This document shows positions 33,931-43,109 of a DNA stretch of 64,000 nucleotides, piece by piece (the first letter of the stretch is position 1; each line of letters starts with the position of its first letter). The DNA is from Rhodococcus rhodnii. Its GTDB lineage: Bacteria > Actinomycetota > Actinomycetes > Mycobacteriales > Pseudonocardiaceae. A program made the translations under genes and the position numbers. The notes under the pieces are model-generated. The model saw nothing but the letters and a program-made list of their open reading frames with translations, ran no database searches and had not been told where the DNA came from. The DNA is taken from positions 124,001-188,000 of the forward strand of contig JOAA01000004.1 in the NCBI GenBank assembly GCA_000720375.1. The letters are read 5' to 3'.

Positions 33931-35232
33931 ATGAACCGCATCGATGCGATGATCGGGCGCCGAACGGCCATGAAGGGTCTGTTCGCCACCATGGGTCTCG
34001 CGGCCGTCCCCGGACTGGCCGCCTGTGGTGACTCCGGCTCCCCCGGCGGTGGCGGCGGGACCGGACCGGTCACCCTCGGGTCGAACTACTCCGACGCGGT
34101 GCCCAAGGGCGCGCTCGACGAGGTCATCAAGGCCTTCACCCAGGCGCAGGGCGTCCAGGTGAACATCAACACCAAGGACCACGAGGCGTTCCAGCAGCAG
34201 ATCAACTCGTACCTGCAGGCGGGCGCGGACGACGTGTGGTCGTGGTTCGCCGGGTTCCGGCTGCGCTTCTTCGCCTCCAAGCAGCTGGTCGGCGACATCT
34301 CCGAGCTGTGGAAGTCGCTGGAGGGCAACTACACGCAGGCCCAGAAGGAAGCCTCGACCGGCGACGACGGCAAGCAGTACTTCGTGCCGTTCTACTCATA
34401 CCCGTGGGCCGTGTTCTACCGGCCGAGCATCTTCCAGCAGAAGGGCTACACGGTCCCGAAGACGTTCGACGAGCTGATCACGCTGTCCACCAAGATGAAG
34501 GCCGACGGGCTGGTGCCGATCGCGGCCGGACAGCGGAACGGCTGGCCACTGCTGGGCACGTTCGACCAGATCAACTTCCGGACCAACGGCTTCCAGTTCC
34601 ACGTCGACTTGATGGCGGGCAAGGAGGACTGGGCGGGCCCGAAGGTGCGCGCCACGTTCGACAACTGGAAGCGGCTGCTGGAGTTCTACCAGCCCAACTC
34701 GCTCGGCCGGGACTGGCAGGACGCCGCGCAGTCGGTGGCCAAGGGCGAGGCCTGCATGATGGTCGCCGGCTCGCAGCAGATCGGTCAGCAGTTCAAGACC
34801 GCGAACCTGCTCGACGACCTGGACTTCTTCACCTTCCCGCAGATCGATCCGGCGCATGGCACGGACACCATCGAGGCCCCGATCGACGGCTGGTGCCAGG
34901 CGGTCAAGCCACGCGACAAGGCCAACGCGGACAAGCTGCTGACCTACCTCTCCACCGCACAGGCCCAGCAGGCGTACCTGAAGTCGGACCCGACGAGCAT
35001 CGCCGCGAGCAACAAGGCGGATTCCGCCTCGTACAACAAGCTTCAGCAGAAGTGCGTGCAGTTCGTCAACGAGGCCAAGCACATCACGCAGTTCCTCGAC
35101 CGCGACACCGATCCCGGCTTCGCCAGTGAGGTCGCGATCAACAGCGTGAACGACTTCATCAAGAATCCCAATGACATCGACGGTCTGGTACGCAGGATCG
35201 CAGACCAGGCGAAGCAGTACTTCCAGAAGTAA
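33931..35232 (+). CDS. Sugar ABC transporter substrate-binding lipoprotein
   Basis: The 433-residue product begins with a Tat-like RRTAMKG and a lipobox GLAAC near residue 31, then a mature extracytoplasmic sugar-binding domain. It captures an oligosaccharide and delivers it to the two permeases. I chose ATG 33931 with GGAG 6 bases upstream; the frame is open to 33871. The alpha-galactosidase downstream suggests an alpha-galactoside substrate. Confidence 0.92.
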   Translation: MNRIDAMIGRRTAMKGLFATMGLAAVPGLAACGDSGSPGGGGGTGPVTLGSNYSDAVPKGALDEVIKAFTQAQGVQVNINTKDHEAFQQQINSYLQAGADDVWSWFAGFRLRFFASKQLVGDISELWKSLEGNYTQAQKEASTGDDGKQYFVPFYSYPWAVFYRPSIFQQKGYTVPKTFDELITLSTKMKADGLVPIAAGQRNGWPLLGTFDQINFRTNGFQFHVDLMAGKEDWAGPKVRATFDNWKRLLEFYQPNSLGRDWQDAAQSVAKGEACMMVAGSQQIGQQFKTANLLDDLDFFTFPQIDPAHGTDTIEAPIDGWCQAVKPRDKANADKLLTYLSTAQAQQAYLKSDPTSIAASNKADSASYNKLQQKCVQFVNEAKHITQFLDRDTDPGFASEVAINSVNDFIKNPNDIDGLVRRIADQAKQYFQK

Positions 35233-36185
35233 TGACAGTTCTCGAGAACACTCCTCGCGTCGACCCGACGCCGCCTCGCAAGAAGGGGCGGCGCCGGGCT
35301 ACGGCGCTGTCCGGCACCGACCGGATCGTGCTGCTGCTGATGGTCGGCGTCCCCACGCTGCTGCACTTGGCGTTGGTGTGGGTGCCGACGTTGTCCTCCG
35401 TGCTGTTGTCGTTCACGTCGTGGGACGGCATCGGCGACCTCGACCAGATCAAGTTCGTCGGGACCCGCAACTACGCCGAGATCTTCACGGCGTACCCCCG
35501 GTTCTGGCCCGCGGTGCAGCACAACCTGATCTGGCTGGCGTTCCTGATCCTGCTGCCGACCAGCTTCGGCCTGCTGCTGGCGGTGCTGCTGGACCGGAAG
35601 CTCAAGTTCACCAGGATCTACCAGTCGATCCTGTACCTGCCGGTGGTTTTGGCTCTTGCCATGGTCGGCTTCATCTGGCAGCTGATGTACGAGCCGAACC
35701 TCGGCCTGGTCAACAACGTGCTCGGGATCGCGGAGTCCAATCCCGTGGACTGGCTCGGTGACTCGGACATCAACATCTACGCCGTGCTGATAGCCGCGGG
35801 CTGGAAACACACCGGTTACGTGATGTTGTTGTACCTGGCCGGGTTGAAGTCGTTCGACCCGGCACTCAAGGAAGCCGCGGCACTGGACGGTGCCAACGGC
35901 TGGCAGACGTTCTGGCGGGTCACCTTCCCGGTGCTCAAGCCGATCAACGTGATCGTGCTGGTGATCACCGTGATCGAGGGCCTGCGGGCGTTCGACATCG
36001 TCTACGCGATCAACCGTGGCCGCAACGGGCTCGAACTGGTCTCCGTGCTGATCACTGACAACATCATCGGTGAGGCCAGCCGGATCGGCTGGGGCTCCGC
36101 GCTCGCGGTGATCCTGCTGGTGATCTCGCTCGGCTTCATCATCACGTACCTGGTCCAGGTCTTCCGTCGGGAGGAACGAGCGTGA
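35232..36185 (+). CDS. Sugar ABC transporter permease (MalF-type)
   Basis: The 317-residue product has six membrane helices and the EAA loop EAAALDGANGWQTFWRVTFP that contacts the ATPase. Its start codon overlaps the TAA of the binding-protein gene by one base. No ATPase gene is in the locus, so a shared MsiK-type ATPase elsewhere is likely. Confidence 0.92.
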   Translation: MTVLENTPRVDPTPPRKKGRRRATALSGTDRIVLLLMVGVPTLLHLALVWVPTLSSVLLSFTSWDGIGDLDQIKFVGTRNYAEIFTAYPRFWPAVQHNLIWLAFLILLPTSFGLLLAVLLDRKLKFTRIYQSILYLPVVLALAMVGFIWQLMYEPNLGLVNNVLGIAESNPVDWLGDSDINIYAVLIAAGWKHTGYVMLLYLAGLKSFDPALKEAAALDGANGWQTFWRVTFPVLKPINVIVLVITVIEGLRAFDIVYAINRGRNGLELVSVLITDNIIGEASRIGWGSALAVILLVISLGFIITYLVQVFRREERA

Positions 36186-37105
36186 CCACGACCTTGGACC
36201 GACCACCCGTCAAGAAAGCAGGCGTCGGCGAGCGGGAGAAGAAGAACGCGAAGATGCGGGCAAGCCGCATCGCGTTGCACACCTTCTTGATCGCAGTGTG
36301 CCTGATCTGGCTTGCTCCCTTGCTGTGGACGGTGTTCGCGTCGCTGCGGACGTACGAGGACACGGCCGCCAACGGCTACTTCTCGCTGCCGTCCGACCTG
36401 ACGCTGGGCAACTTCACCAAGGCGTGGGAGACCGCGGACCTGCCGAACTACTTCTGGAACACGCTGGTCATCACGATTCCCGCGCTGATCATCACGTTGC
36501 TGTTCAGCTCGTTCGTGGCGTTCGGCGTGACCAGGTTCAGCTTCAAGTTCAACCTGGCGCTGCTGATGCTGTTCACCGCGGGCAACCTGTTGCCGCAGCA
36601 GGTCATCATCACGCCGCTGTACCGGTTGTTCCGGCTGATCCCGGTGCCGGAGTGGATCAACTACAAGGAGACCCTGCTGGACACCCAGCTGGGGCTTGTG
36701 CTGATCCACATCGCGTTCCAGGTCGGGTTCTGCACGTTCGTGCTGAGCAACTACATGAAGACCATCCCGAACGAGCTGACCGAGGCCGCTCGGGTGGACG
36801 GAGCCGGTGTGTTCCGTCAGTACTGGCAGGTCATCCTGCCGCTGTGCCGACCCGCCCTCGGCGCACTGGCCACTCTCGAGTTCACCTGGATCTACAACGA
36901 CTTCTTCTGGGCCATCGTGTTGATCCAGACCGGTGACAAGATGCCGATCACCTCGGCGCTGTCGAACTTGAGAGGCCAGTTCTTCACCGACTACAACTTG
37001 CTCGCGGCGGGTTCGCTCCTGGTGGCACTCCCCTGCTTGGTCGTGTTCTTCGCGCTGCAACGGCAGTTCGTCGGTGGTCTGACCCTAGGATCGACGAAAG
37101 GCTGA
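36182..37105 (+). CDS. Sugar ABC transporter permease (MalG-type)
   Basis: The 307-residue product has six membrane helices and the EAA motif TEAARVDGAGVFRQYWQVI. GTG start overlapping the upstream stop (GTGA). Forms the second permease half. Confidence 0.92.
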   Translation: MTTTLDRPPVKKAGVGEREKKNAKMRASRIALHTFLIAVCLIWLAPLLWTVFASLRTYEDTAANGYFSLPSDLTLGNFTKAWETADLPNYFWNTLVITIPALIITLLFSSFVAFGVTRFSFKFNLALLMLFTAGNLLPQQVIITPLYRLFRLIPVPEWINYKETLLDTQLGLVLIHIAFQVGFCTFVLSNYMKTIPNELTEAARVDGAGVFRQYWQVILPLCRPALGALATLEFTWIYNDFFWAIVLIQTGDKMPITSALSNLRGQFFTDYNLLAAGSLLVALPCLVVFFALQRQFVGGLTLGSTKG

Positions 37106-37110
37106 TACCC

Positions 37111-38433
37111 GTGCGGCCGGTGACCGACATCCCCATCGACCCAACCCGCGCCGTCATCCACGAACAGGGCTGGCAGTCCTGGTCGCCGTCAACGTCGTAC
37201 CGTCCCGGCTCGCCGCCGCACCGGCCGGCAGGAGACATCCGGCGGATCGGTGCGTGGCGGGCCGAATCCCTTCCCGCACCGGATGTCTACCGCGGTGAGG
37301 GCCTGATCGCGGTGGATCCGGGAGACGGACCGGTGCACGTGATCGCGTCGGCGGATCCCGTGAACTCCGTTCCGGCCATCGACGTGTCCGTTGTGGACTC
37401 TCGGGCGATCGTCACCGCGGCCGATGACGTTGTGGTGACGACGTATGACGGTTCGGTCCAGCAAGCGTTGGCGCGCTGGGCGGACTCGGTGGTTCCGAGG
37501 CTGGGGCTTGCGGCGCCCCGGCCGGCGCCGACGATCTGGTGTTCCTGGTACCAGTACTTCACCAAGGTCACCGAGGCCAGTGTGGACTCGAACCTCGCGC
37601 TGATGGACCGGTTGCCGATCGACGTGGTCCAAGTGGACGACGGCTACCAGGCGGAGATCGGCGACTGGCTGATCCCGTCGAGCGACTTCGCCGACGTGCC
37701 AGGGCTGTTCGCCCGGATCCGGGACTCGGGTCACCGGGCGGGCATCTGGACGGCACCGTTCCTGGTCGGCGCGCAGTCCCAAGTCGCGGCCGAGCACCCG
37801 GACTGGCTGGTACGCAACTACGCCGGCTCACCGGTCAGCGCGGGCCACAACTGGAACCAGGACCTGTACGCCCTGGACAGCACGCATCCCGGCGCGGCGG
37901 ACTACCTGTCGACGGTGTTCCGGACGTTCCGGGACTGGGGCATCGACTTCCACAAGATCGACTTCATTTACGCGGGCGCGTTGTACGGCAGGCGGTACAA
38001 CGACATCTCGCCGATCCAGGCGTATCGCGACGCGCTGAAGCTGATCAGGGAGGCGATCGGACCGGACGCCTACCTGCTGGGCTGTGGCGCGCCGCAGCTT
38101 CCGTCGATCGGCTTGGTGGACGCGATGCGGGTCAGCCCGGACATCGCGCCGACGTACCTGCCCGAGGACGGCGACGTTTCCATGCCCGGCCAATGGGGTG
38201 CGGTGCTCAACGGCGAGTCGCGTGCGTTCCAACATGGACGGTTCTGGGTCAACGATCCGGACTGCATCGTTGCCAGGCCAGGAATCGAGCGGCGCGAGGA
38301 GTGGGCCGAGCACGTGTCGAAGTTCGGCGGCCTGCGCGGCTCGTCGGATGCCATTGACCAGCTTGACGATTGGGGTCTGGAGACCACGCGGCGACTGCTG
38401 AGCGAGCCCGTTCCGCGTCACTTCATCGACTGA
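37111..38433 (+). CDS. Alpha-galactosidase, GH36-like
   Basis: The 440-residue TIM-barrel enzyme has IWCSWYQYF, VVQVDDGYQ, FHKIDFIYAGA (probable nucleophile Asp) and MRVSPDIAP (probable acid/base Asp), the conserved stretches of GH36/melibiases. It cleaves terminal alpha-galactose so that galT can act. GTG start 6 bp after the permease stop. It has no signal peptide, so it acts on imported sugar. It overlaps the hydrolase 3' end by 11 bp. Confidence 0.9.
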   Translation: MRPVTDIPIDPTRAVIHEQGWQSWSPSTSYRPGSPPHRPAGDIRRIGAWRAESLPAPDVYRGEGLIAVDPGDGPVHVIASADPVNSVPAIDVSVVDSRAIVTAADDVVVTTYDGSVQQALARWADSVVPRLGLAAPRPAPTIWCSWYQYFTKVTEASVDSNLALMDRLPIDVVQVDDGYQAEIGDWLIPSSDFADVPGLFARIRDSGHRAGIWTAPFLVGAQSQVAAEHPDWLVRNYAGSPVSAGHNWNQDLYALDSTHPGAADYLSTVFRTFRDWGIDFHKIDFIYAGALYGRRYNDISPIQAYRDALKLIREAIGPDAYLLGCGAPQLPSIGLVDAMRVSPDIAPTYLPEDGDVSMPGQWGAVLNGESRAFQHGRFWVNDPDCIVARPGIERREEWAEHVSKFGGLRGSSDAIDQLDDWGLETTRRLLSEPVPRHFID

Positions 38434-39343
38434 TCGCGGTCACACCGGCCGGTGCCGGCATAGCGCTCATGATCGCGTTGGCGAGCGCGGAGACGTTCGC
38501 GCGTGCCGCACCGGCCGACGCCGCCTGGCTCGTCATGAGCACGACGGCGTACTGGTCGGTGCCGGTGCCGACAACGCCCGCACTGTGCAGGTAAAGCCTG
38601 TTGCCGTAGTACATCCAGCCCTGTTTGGTGACTGTCTGGGGCAAACCCAGCAGACCGAAGCCCTGGTTGAACCCATCGGCCGCGGCGGGCTGTGCGCCGG
38701 CGAGAGACTTGACGATGATGTTCCGGTCGTCAGGGTGCATCTCGGTCATGATGTGCTGGTACAGCCGGGCGTATCCGACGGGCGAGACAACGACCTCACC
38801 CCACTGGCTGCGGTCGCCCGAGCCGTGAGTGTCAACCATGCCAACGGAACCCGCCACACGGTCCATCGCGGTCGGACCGTCGAACCTGACCCATAGGGAG
38901 TTCATCGCGTTGTCATCGCTCGGCCCGAGCGCACGCGAGATCTGGTCCTGGACCGCCGGAGTGAGCTCGACGTCCCGATCGAGCATGTCGACGATGAGCA
39001 TGAGTTTGCTCAGCGATGCCGAATAGAACTGCTCGGTGCCGGAGGTGGCGAGCTGTCCGGTGCGCAGATCCATCACAGCGATGCCCGAGGTGACCCCCTT
39101 GGGCACGGCCGCATTCGCCGCGTCAACCATCGCGGCGGCGAAGTTCGTCGCCGGCGGCGCTTGCGCGAGCGGTTCCCTCGACGGCTCTGGCTCGGGTGAC
39201 GGCTCGATCGTGACCGGCGGCGCCGCCAGTACGGCGCTTGCGGGGTCGGCCGGGGTTACCGACGTCGCCGAGGCGGGCGCCACCACCACGATCGCGGCCA
39301 CCAGGTAACCGCCGAGGAGGGCTCTTCTACCCAAGGGGGACAC
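38423..39343 (-). CDS. Beta-lactamase-fold serine hydrolase, membrane-anchored
   Basis: The 306-residue product has an N-terminal membrane helix (LGGYLVAAIVVVAPAS) and a Pro-rich linker, then a class A beta-lactamase-like domain: SASLSKLML (SxxK), SDDNAMNSL in place of SDN, and VTKQGWMYYG near the third motif. Similar proteins exist as actinobacterial serine hydrolases; lactamase activity cannot be claimed. The start is uncertain: GTG 39343 gives VSPLGRRALL; the frame opens at 39430. Confidence 0.75.
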   Translation of the reverse strand: MSPLGRRALLGGYLVAAIVVVAPASATSVTPADPASAVLAAPPVTIEPSPEPEPSREPLAQAPPATNFAAAMVDAANAAVPKGVTSGIAVMDLRTGQLATSGTEQFYSASLSKLMLIVDMLDRDVELTPAVQDQISRALGPSDDNAMNSLWVRFDGPTAMDRVAGSVGMVDTHGSGDRSQWGEVVVSPVGYARLYQHIMTEMHPDDRNIIVKSLAGAQPAAADGFNQGFGLLGLPQTVTKQGWMYYGNRLYLHSAGVVGTGTDQYAVVLMTSQAASAGAARANVSALANAIMSAMPAPAGVTAISR

Positions 39344-39396
39344 GAGATCAAAACTAAGAACCCGAGCTAGGAAATGAGTGAGAGCAACCTGTCGAT

Positions 39397-40011
39397 TTAC
39401 TCTCGACTGTCGCCGAGCCGCTGGGTCCACGCGGCGTGCTCGTCCGGATCCAGCACGCTACCAATGAACAGGTCACGCAGCGCCACAAACAGGTCCTCGG
39501 TGTCACTCTCCTGCGACTCGACCAGATGGAGCAGCCCGAAGCCGAGTCCCAATGCGACAAACGCCCGCGCGGCGCCTACACCCCTTGGCGCGCCCGCGGC
39601 GTTGAGCCCGGCGACTGCCCAATCCTGATAGCTGGCCAAGGCGTTGCGGGCCGCCTCAGCCAGTTCCGGCGTGCGGGCCGCGTTCAACAGCACCTCGTAG
39701 AACGCCAGGCGCTTGGACTTGTCCAGACCCATGACTTGCTGTGCGTACCACTCGGCGACCTGTGCGGGCGCGACATCGCCCTGGTGCGGCAGCCCGATCT
39801 CCTCGGCCCGTTGCTTGACGAACGCCGTCAGCGCCTCGGCGATGAGCTCGTCGATCGACGAGAAGTAGTAGCTCGCCGTCGCCAAGGGCACTTCGGCGCG
39901 TTCCGTCACGGCGCGGTGCGTTGTCCCAGCTACGCCCCTTTCGCCGACCACCTCGACGGCGGCTTCCAGCAAGGCGTCCCGGCGGGGCTGTTTGCGTCGG
40001 TTGCGAGCCAT
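39397..40011 (-). CDS. TetR-family repressor
   Basis: The 204-residue product has the TetR helix-turn-helix (RGVAGTTHRAVTERAEVPLA and SYYFSSIDELIAEAL). I chose ATG 40011 over 40032. A palindrome 38 bp upstream is the likely operator. The downstream lactamase-like gene starts 54 bp away in the same direction and may be regulated. Confidence 0.85.
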   Translation of the reverse strand: MARNRRKQPRRDALLEAAVEVVGERGVAGTTHRAVTERAEVPLATASYYFSSIDELIAEALTAFVKQRAEEIGLPHQGDVAPAQVAEWYAQQVMGLDKSKRLAFYEVLLNAARTPELAEAARNALASYQDWAVAGLNAAGAPRGVGAARAFVALGLGFGLLHLVESQESDTEDLFVALRDLFIGSVLDPDEHAAWTQRLGDSRE

Positions 40012-40049
40012 GCCTGGAACGGTACCGAACAAATTTCTTGGATGTAGTT

Positions 40050-40067
40050 CTTGGAAGTTCTTCCAAG
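40050..40067. promoter_or_regulatory. TetR-type palindrome CTTGGAA-N4-TTCCAAG
   Basis: Perfect 7-bp arms with a 4-bp spacer, directly upstream of the TetR gene at 40011. A likely autoregulatory operator. Confidence 0.6.
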
Positions 40068-40133
40068 TTCGGTGTAGCGTCCAATGCGTAACCGGATCCC
40101 CACGCTCATTGACTTTCCCTCAGCAGAGGAGGG

Positions 40134-40376
40134 CCCCGCCTTCACAAGCGAGGTTTCCTGGTTCACAGCCGATCGCGGAAGGGAGGCCCCTTGCCGTCTG
40201 ACATCAGCTCCGCAGGCATCACCCAAGGTCCGGCCGCGGGCTACGGCTCGACCAGCCGCAAGGATGTTCTTCGCCGCGTTGGCATCCCGGTCGTGACGGG
40301 TGCGGCAGGCCGGGCAGGTCCAGTGCCGGACCGACAACGGCAAGTCGGTGAGCCGGCACCCGCATGTCGAGTGAAC
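40134..40376 (-). pseudogene. Remnant of IS200/IS605-type TnpB
   Basis: About 80 codons of the C-terminal end of TnpB survive: LPLSVRHWTCPACRTRHDRD and ANAAKNILAAG are the TnpB zinc-ribbon and third acidic motif. The RuvC core and everything upstream are missing; sequence ends abruptly at about 40376. The first zinc cysteine pair is reduced to HSTCG. No left end or second IS end is visible. This is a relic of a transposon carrying an RNA-guided nuclease. Confidence 0.85.
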
Positions 40377-40441
40377 TTTGCGCGTTATTCCCGCACTGCA
40401 GAACGAAAATTCGCGCTACAAAGGAGTAGTGAGGAGTGCAG

Positions 40442-41239
40442 ATGAATCGGGTACTCCGGCGGGTCCTCGCCCTGTCCGCCGCCGGCTTGCTTTTCACCGC
40501 CATCCCCGCCACCGCAGCCGAGGCGTCCGGTGGCGTCAATGACTTCTCCTGCCGCCCGACGGCGGCTCACCCACGACCGGTCGTCACCGCGCACGGCCTG
40601 TTCGGCAACGGGCCAGGAAACTTCCTGGCGATCGCGCCTTTGCTGGCAAGCAAGGGTTATTGCGTCTTCACGCCGACGTACGGCCAGTCCGTCATCCCCG
40701 GAATCGGTGGTACGGACTATGTCCAGAACTCCGCGAAGGAGTTCGGGTCCTACATAGACAAGGTGCTCACGGCGACCGGTGCGGCCAAAGTGGACGTCGT
40801 CGGTCATTCCGAGGGCGGCATCATGCCGCGCTACTACCTCAAGTACCTCGGCGGCGCCGCCAAGGTCAACCACTTCGTCGCACTGGCACCGCCCAACCAC
40901 GGCACGACCATGAGCGGTATCGCCGAACTCGCCAAGCTCTTTCCTGGTGCGGCGCAGTTGCTCGTCGGCGGGCTTTGCAAGTCCTGCCTGCAGTTGATCC
41001 GCGACTCGGACTTCATTCGCGACCTCAACGCGGGTGGCGAAACCCAGCCAGGCGTGCGCTACACGGTCATCGTGAGCACAACGGACTTCCTGGTCACGCC
41101 TACCTCGACGTCCTTCCTGACCGGCCCGAACGTGCGCAACATCGTGATCCAGGACGAGCACCCCGGCGTGTTCATCGGACACATCCAGCTGGCGTACGAC
41201 CCGATCAGCATCGGCTACGTCACAGCGGCTCTGGCATAA
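40442..41239 (+). CDS. Secreted alpha/beta-hydrolase lipase
   Basis: The 265-residue product has an N-terminal signal peptide (LALSAAGLLFTAIPATAAEA), then an alpha/beta hydrolase with oxyanion region VTAHGLFGN, nucleophile elbow GHSEGG (Ser near 121) and C-terminal catalytic His in GHIQLAY. It resembles bacterial class-I.7/II-like extracellular lipases. I chose ATG 40442 over GTG 40436 because GAGGAG is 5 bases before. Confidence 0.88.
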   Translation: MNRVLRRVLALSAAGLLFTAIPATAAEASGGVNDFSCRPTAAHPRPVVTAHGLFGNGPGNFLAIAPLLASKGYCVFTPTYGQSVIPGIGGTDYVQNSAKEFGSYIDKVLTATGAAKVDVVGHSEGGIMPRYYLKYLGGAAKVNHFVALAPPNHGTTMSGIAELAKLFPGAAQLLVGGLCKSCLQLIRDSDFIRDLNAGGETQPGVRYTVIVSTTDFLVTPTSTSFLTGPNVRNIVIQDEHPGVFIGHIQLAYDPISIGYVTAALA

Positions 41240-41255
41240 CCGCGCAGGCACCCTT

Positions 41256-41296
41256 GTTCACGGTGATAGTCACTAGCCTTAACTATCACCGTGAAC
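41256..41296. promoter_or_regulatory. Perfect 15-bp inverted repeat between two hydrolase genes
   Basis: GTTCACGGTGATAGT (41256-41270) and its exact complement (41282-41296) flank an 11-nt loop. It is 17 bp after the lipase stop and 18 bp before the hydrolase start. It may terminate lipase transcription or act as an operator for the next gene. No T-run follows. Confidence 0.6.
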
Positions 41297-41314
41297 TGCC
41301 AGAGGGGTGCTGTG

Positions 41315-42172
41315 ATGTCGGTATCGACGATTTCGTACGGCCCAGACCCGTCGCAGGTCGGCGACTTGTACTTGCCCGAAGGCGACGGGCCGTTCCCCGT
41401 CGTCCTGCTGATCCACGGCGGTTACTGGACGGCCTTGTTCGACCGGTTCCAGGTCGTTCCGCTCGCCGAAAGCCTGGTCGCGAACGGGGTACGCGGTATG
41501 GAACATCGAGTACCGGCGCATCGGTGAGCACGGCCCGGGCTTCCCCGGGACGTTCTTGGACGTCCCCACGGCCACGGACAAGATCGCTGAGCTGGGCCCC
41601 AAGCTGGAAACCAGCCGTGTGCTCGTCGTGGGTCACTCGGCGGGCGGGCACCTCGCAGGCTGGGCGCACACCGCGCAGTGCTGCCAACGGACGCACCGGG
41701 TGCGAACCCGGAGGTGGTTCCGCTGGGCGCGGTATCGCTTGCGGGCGTCCTCGGCCTCGCGGCGGGCGATGCCAACCGCGCAGGTCACGACCTGACGGAC
41801 CCCAATGTCCCGCCGCCCGCCGGGGTTGTCGCCGAGCCCCGCGCGGACATGATTCCCGTGGTCTCGGAGCTGATCAGCGAAGGCGCGATCAACGCCCTGG
41901 TGGGTGACCACGCCAACGAGGTGCCCGAGTGGTACGCCGTCACCTCACCGGCCTCGTTGGACGACAGCGGAGTGCCGCTGCTGGTTGTCCACGGAGGCGC
42001 TGACGACGTCGTGCCTCCGAGCGACAGCAGCGTGTACGTGGCAGGCGCGACCGCCAAAGGGATTGCCGCGAAGTACGTGGAAGTGCCTGGCGCCAATCAC
42101 TTCGACGTCATCGATCCCGCGCACAGGACGTGGGACAGCGTTCTGCCGTGGCTGGCCGAACGGCTCAAGTAG
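41315..42172 (+). pseudogene. Alpha/beta-hydrolase disrupted by two frameshifts
   Basis: Family-like sequence is spread over three segments: VVLLIHGGYWTAL in the first frame, VLVVGHSAGGHLAGW in a second frame after about 41490, and LLVVHGGADDVVPP in the first frame again after about 41665. One base is gained and one lost, which restores the frame. The nucleophile segment lies between the shifts. It is either a pseudogene or carries two sequencing errors. The 3' end faces the DrrB gene with 2 bp between stops. Confidence 0.8.
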
Positions 42173-42174
42173 CT

Positions 42175-42978
42175 CTAGCGGCTCACCGCCTTGCGGTATC
42201 GGTTGATCGCGAAGGGAACGAAGATCAGCAGGATGATCGCGGTCCAGCCGAGCGTGGCCAGTACGGGATTCCGCAGTGGCCACGCGTCCGGAGTGGGTAA
42301 TGCCGGATGCGTGTTGCCGAACAGGTTCCTGGCCGCCTGGGTGATCGCCGAGACGGGGTTCCACTCCGCGATGACCTTCAACGGTCCCGGCAGGTTGTTC
42401 GACGGGACAAAGGTGTTGGCGACGAACGTCAACGGGAAGATCACCATGAAGCTGGCGTTGTTGAACACTTCCGGGCTGCGGATCCACAGGCCGATCACGG
42501 CCATCATCCACGACAGCGCGTAGGCGAACAGCAGCAGCAAAGCGAAGCCCGCCAAGGCTTCCAGTAACGAGGTGTGCACGCCCCAGCCGACCAGCAGGCC
42601 GGTCAGCGACATGACGACCAGGCTGATCAGGTTGATCACGACGTCGCTCGTTGTCCGGCCGACGAGCACCGCTGACCGGGCCATCGGCAGGGACCGGAAC
42701 CGGTCGACGATGCCCTTCTGGATGTCCTCGGCCAGCCCCAGGCCGGTCCACGTAGCCCCGAACACCGCTGTCTGCACGAAGATGCCCGCCATCAGGAACT
42801 CCCGGTAGGACACCCCGGGTATCGAGATCGAGCTGCCGAACACGTACGCGAACAGCAGCACGAACATGATCGGCGAGAGCAGCGTGAACACGATCAGATC
42901 CGGCACCCGCTTGATCTTGATCAGGTTCCGCCGCGCGATGGTCATGCCATCGCTGAAAGCCAACGCGATCGCGCTCAT
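42175..42978 (-). CDS. DrrB-type ABC-2 exporter permease
   Basis: The 267-residue product has six membrane helices with PDLIVFTLLSPIMFVLLFAY and NNASFMVIFPLTFVANTFVP, as in DrrB proteins. It overlaps the 44-codon ORF by ATGA. Partner of the ATPase at 43106. Confidence 0.88.
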   Translation of the reverse strand: MSAIALAFSDGMTIARRNLIKIKRVPDLIVFTLLSPIMFVLLFAYVFGSSISIPGVSYREFLMAGIFVQTAVFGATWTGLGLAEDIQKGIVDRFRSLPMARSAVLVGRTTSDVVINLISLVVMSLTGLLVGWGVHTSLLEALAGFALLLLFAYALSWMMAVIGLWIRSPEVFNNASFMVIFPLTFVANTFVPSNNLPGPLKVIAEWNPVSAITQAARNLFGNTHPALPTPDAWPLRNPVLATLGWTAIILLIFVPFAINRYRKAVSR

Positions 42979-43109
42979 TTTCCCTCCCCTGCAACGACAA
43001 TCCGGCCAAGTACGGCGCCGACCGGCAGGATCACCCAGGCACCGGTCTCGTCGCGGACAGCCACCTCGTGACCGGACACCACATCGACCACCACTGGCGG
43101 CTCAGTCAT
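42975..43109 (-). CDS. 44-residue protein coupled between DrrA and DrrB
   Basis: The frame begins in an ATGA overlap with the ATPase stop and ends in an ATGA overlap with the permease start. The peptide (starts MTEPPVVVDVVSGHEVAVRD) is mostly beta-strand-like and acidic, with no domain recognised. Being precisely spliced into an ABC operon by two stop/start overlaps argues for a translated small subunit or coupling peptide. Confidence 0.6.
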   Translation of the reverse strand: MTEPPVVVDVVSGHEVAVRDETGAWVILPVGAVLGRIVVAGEGK

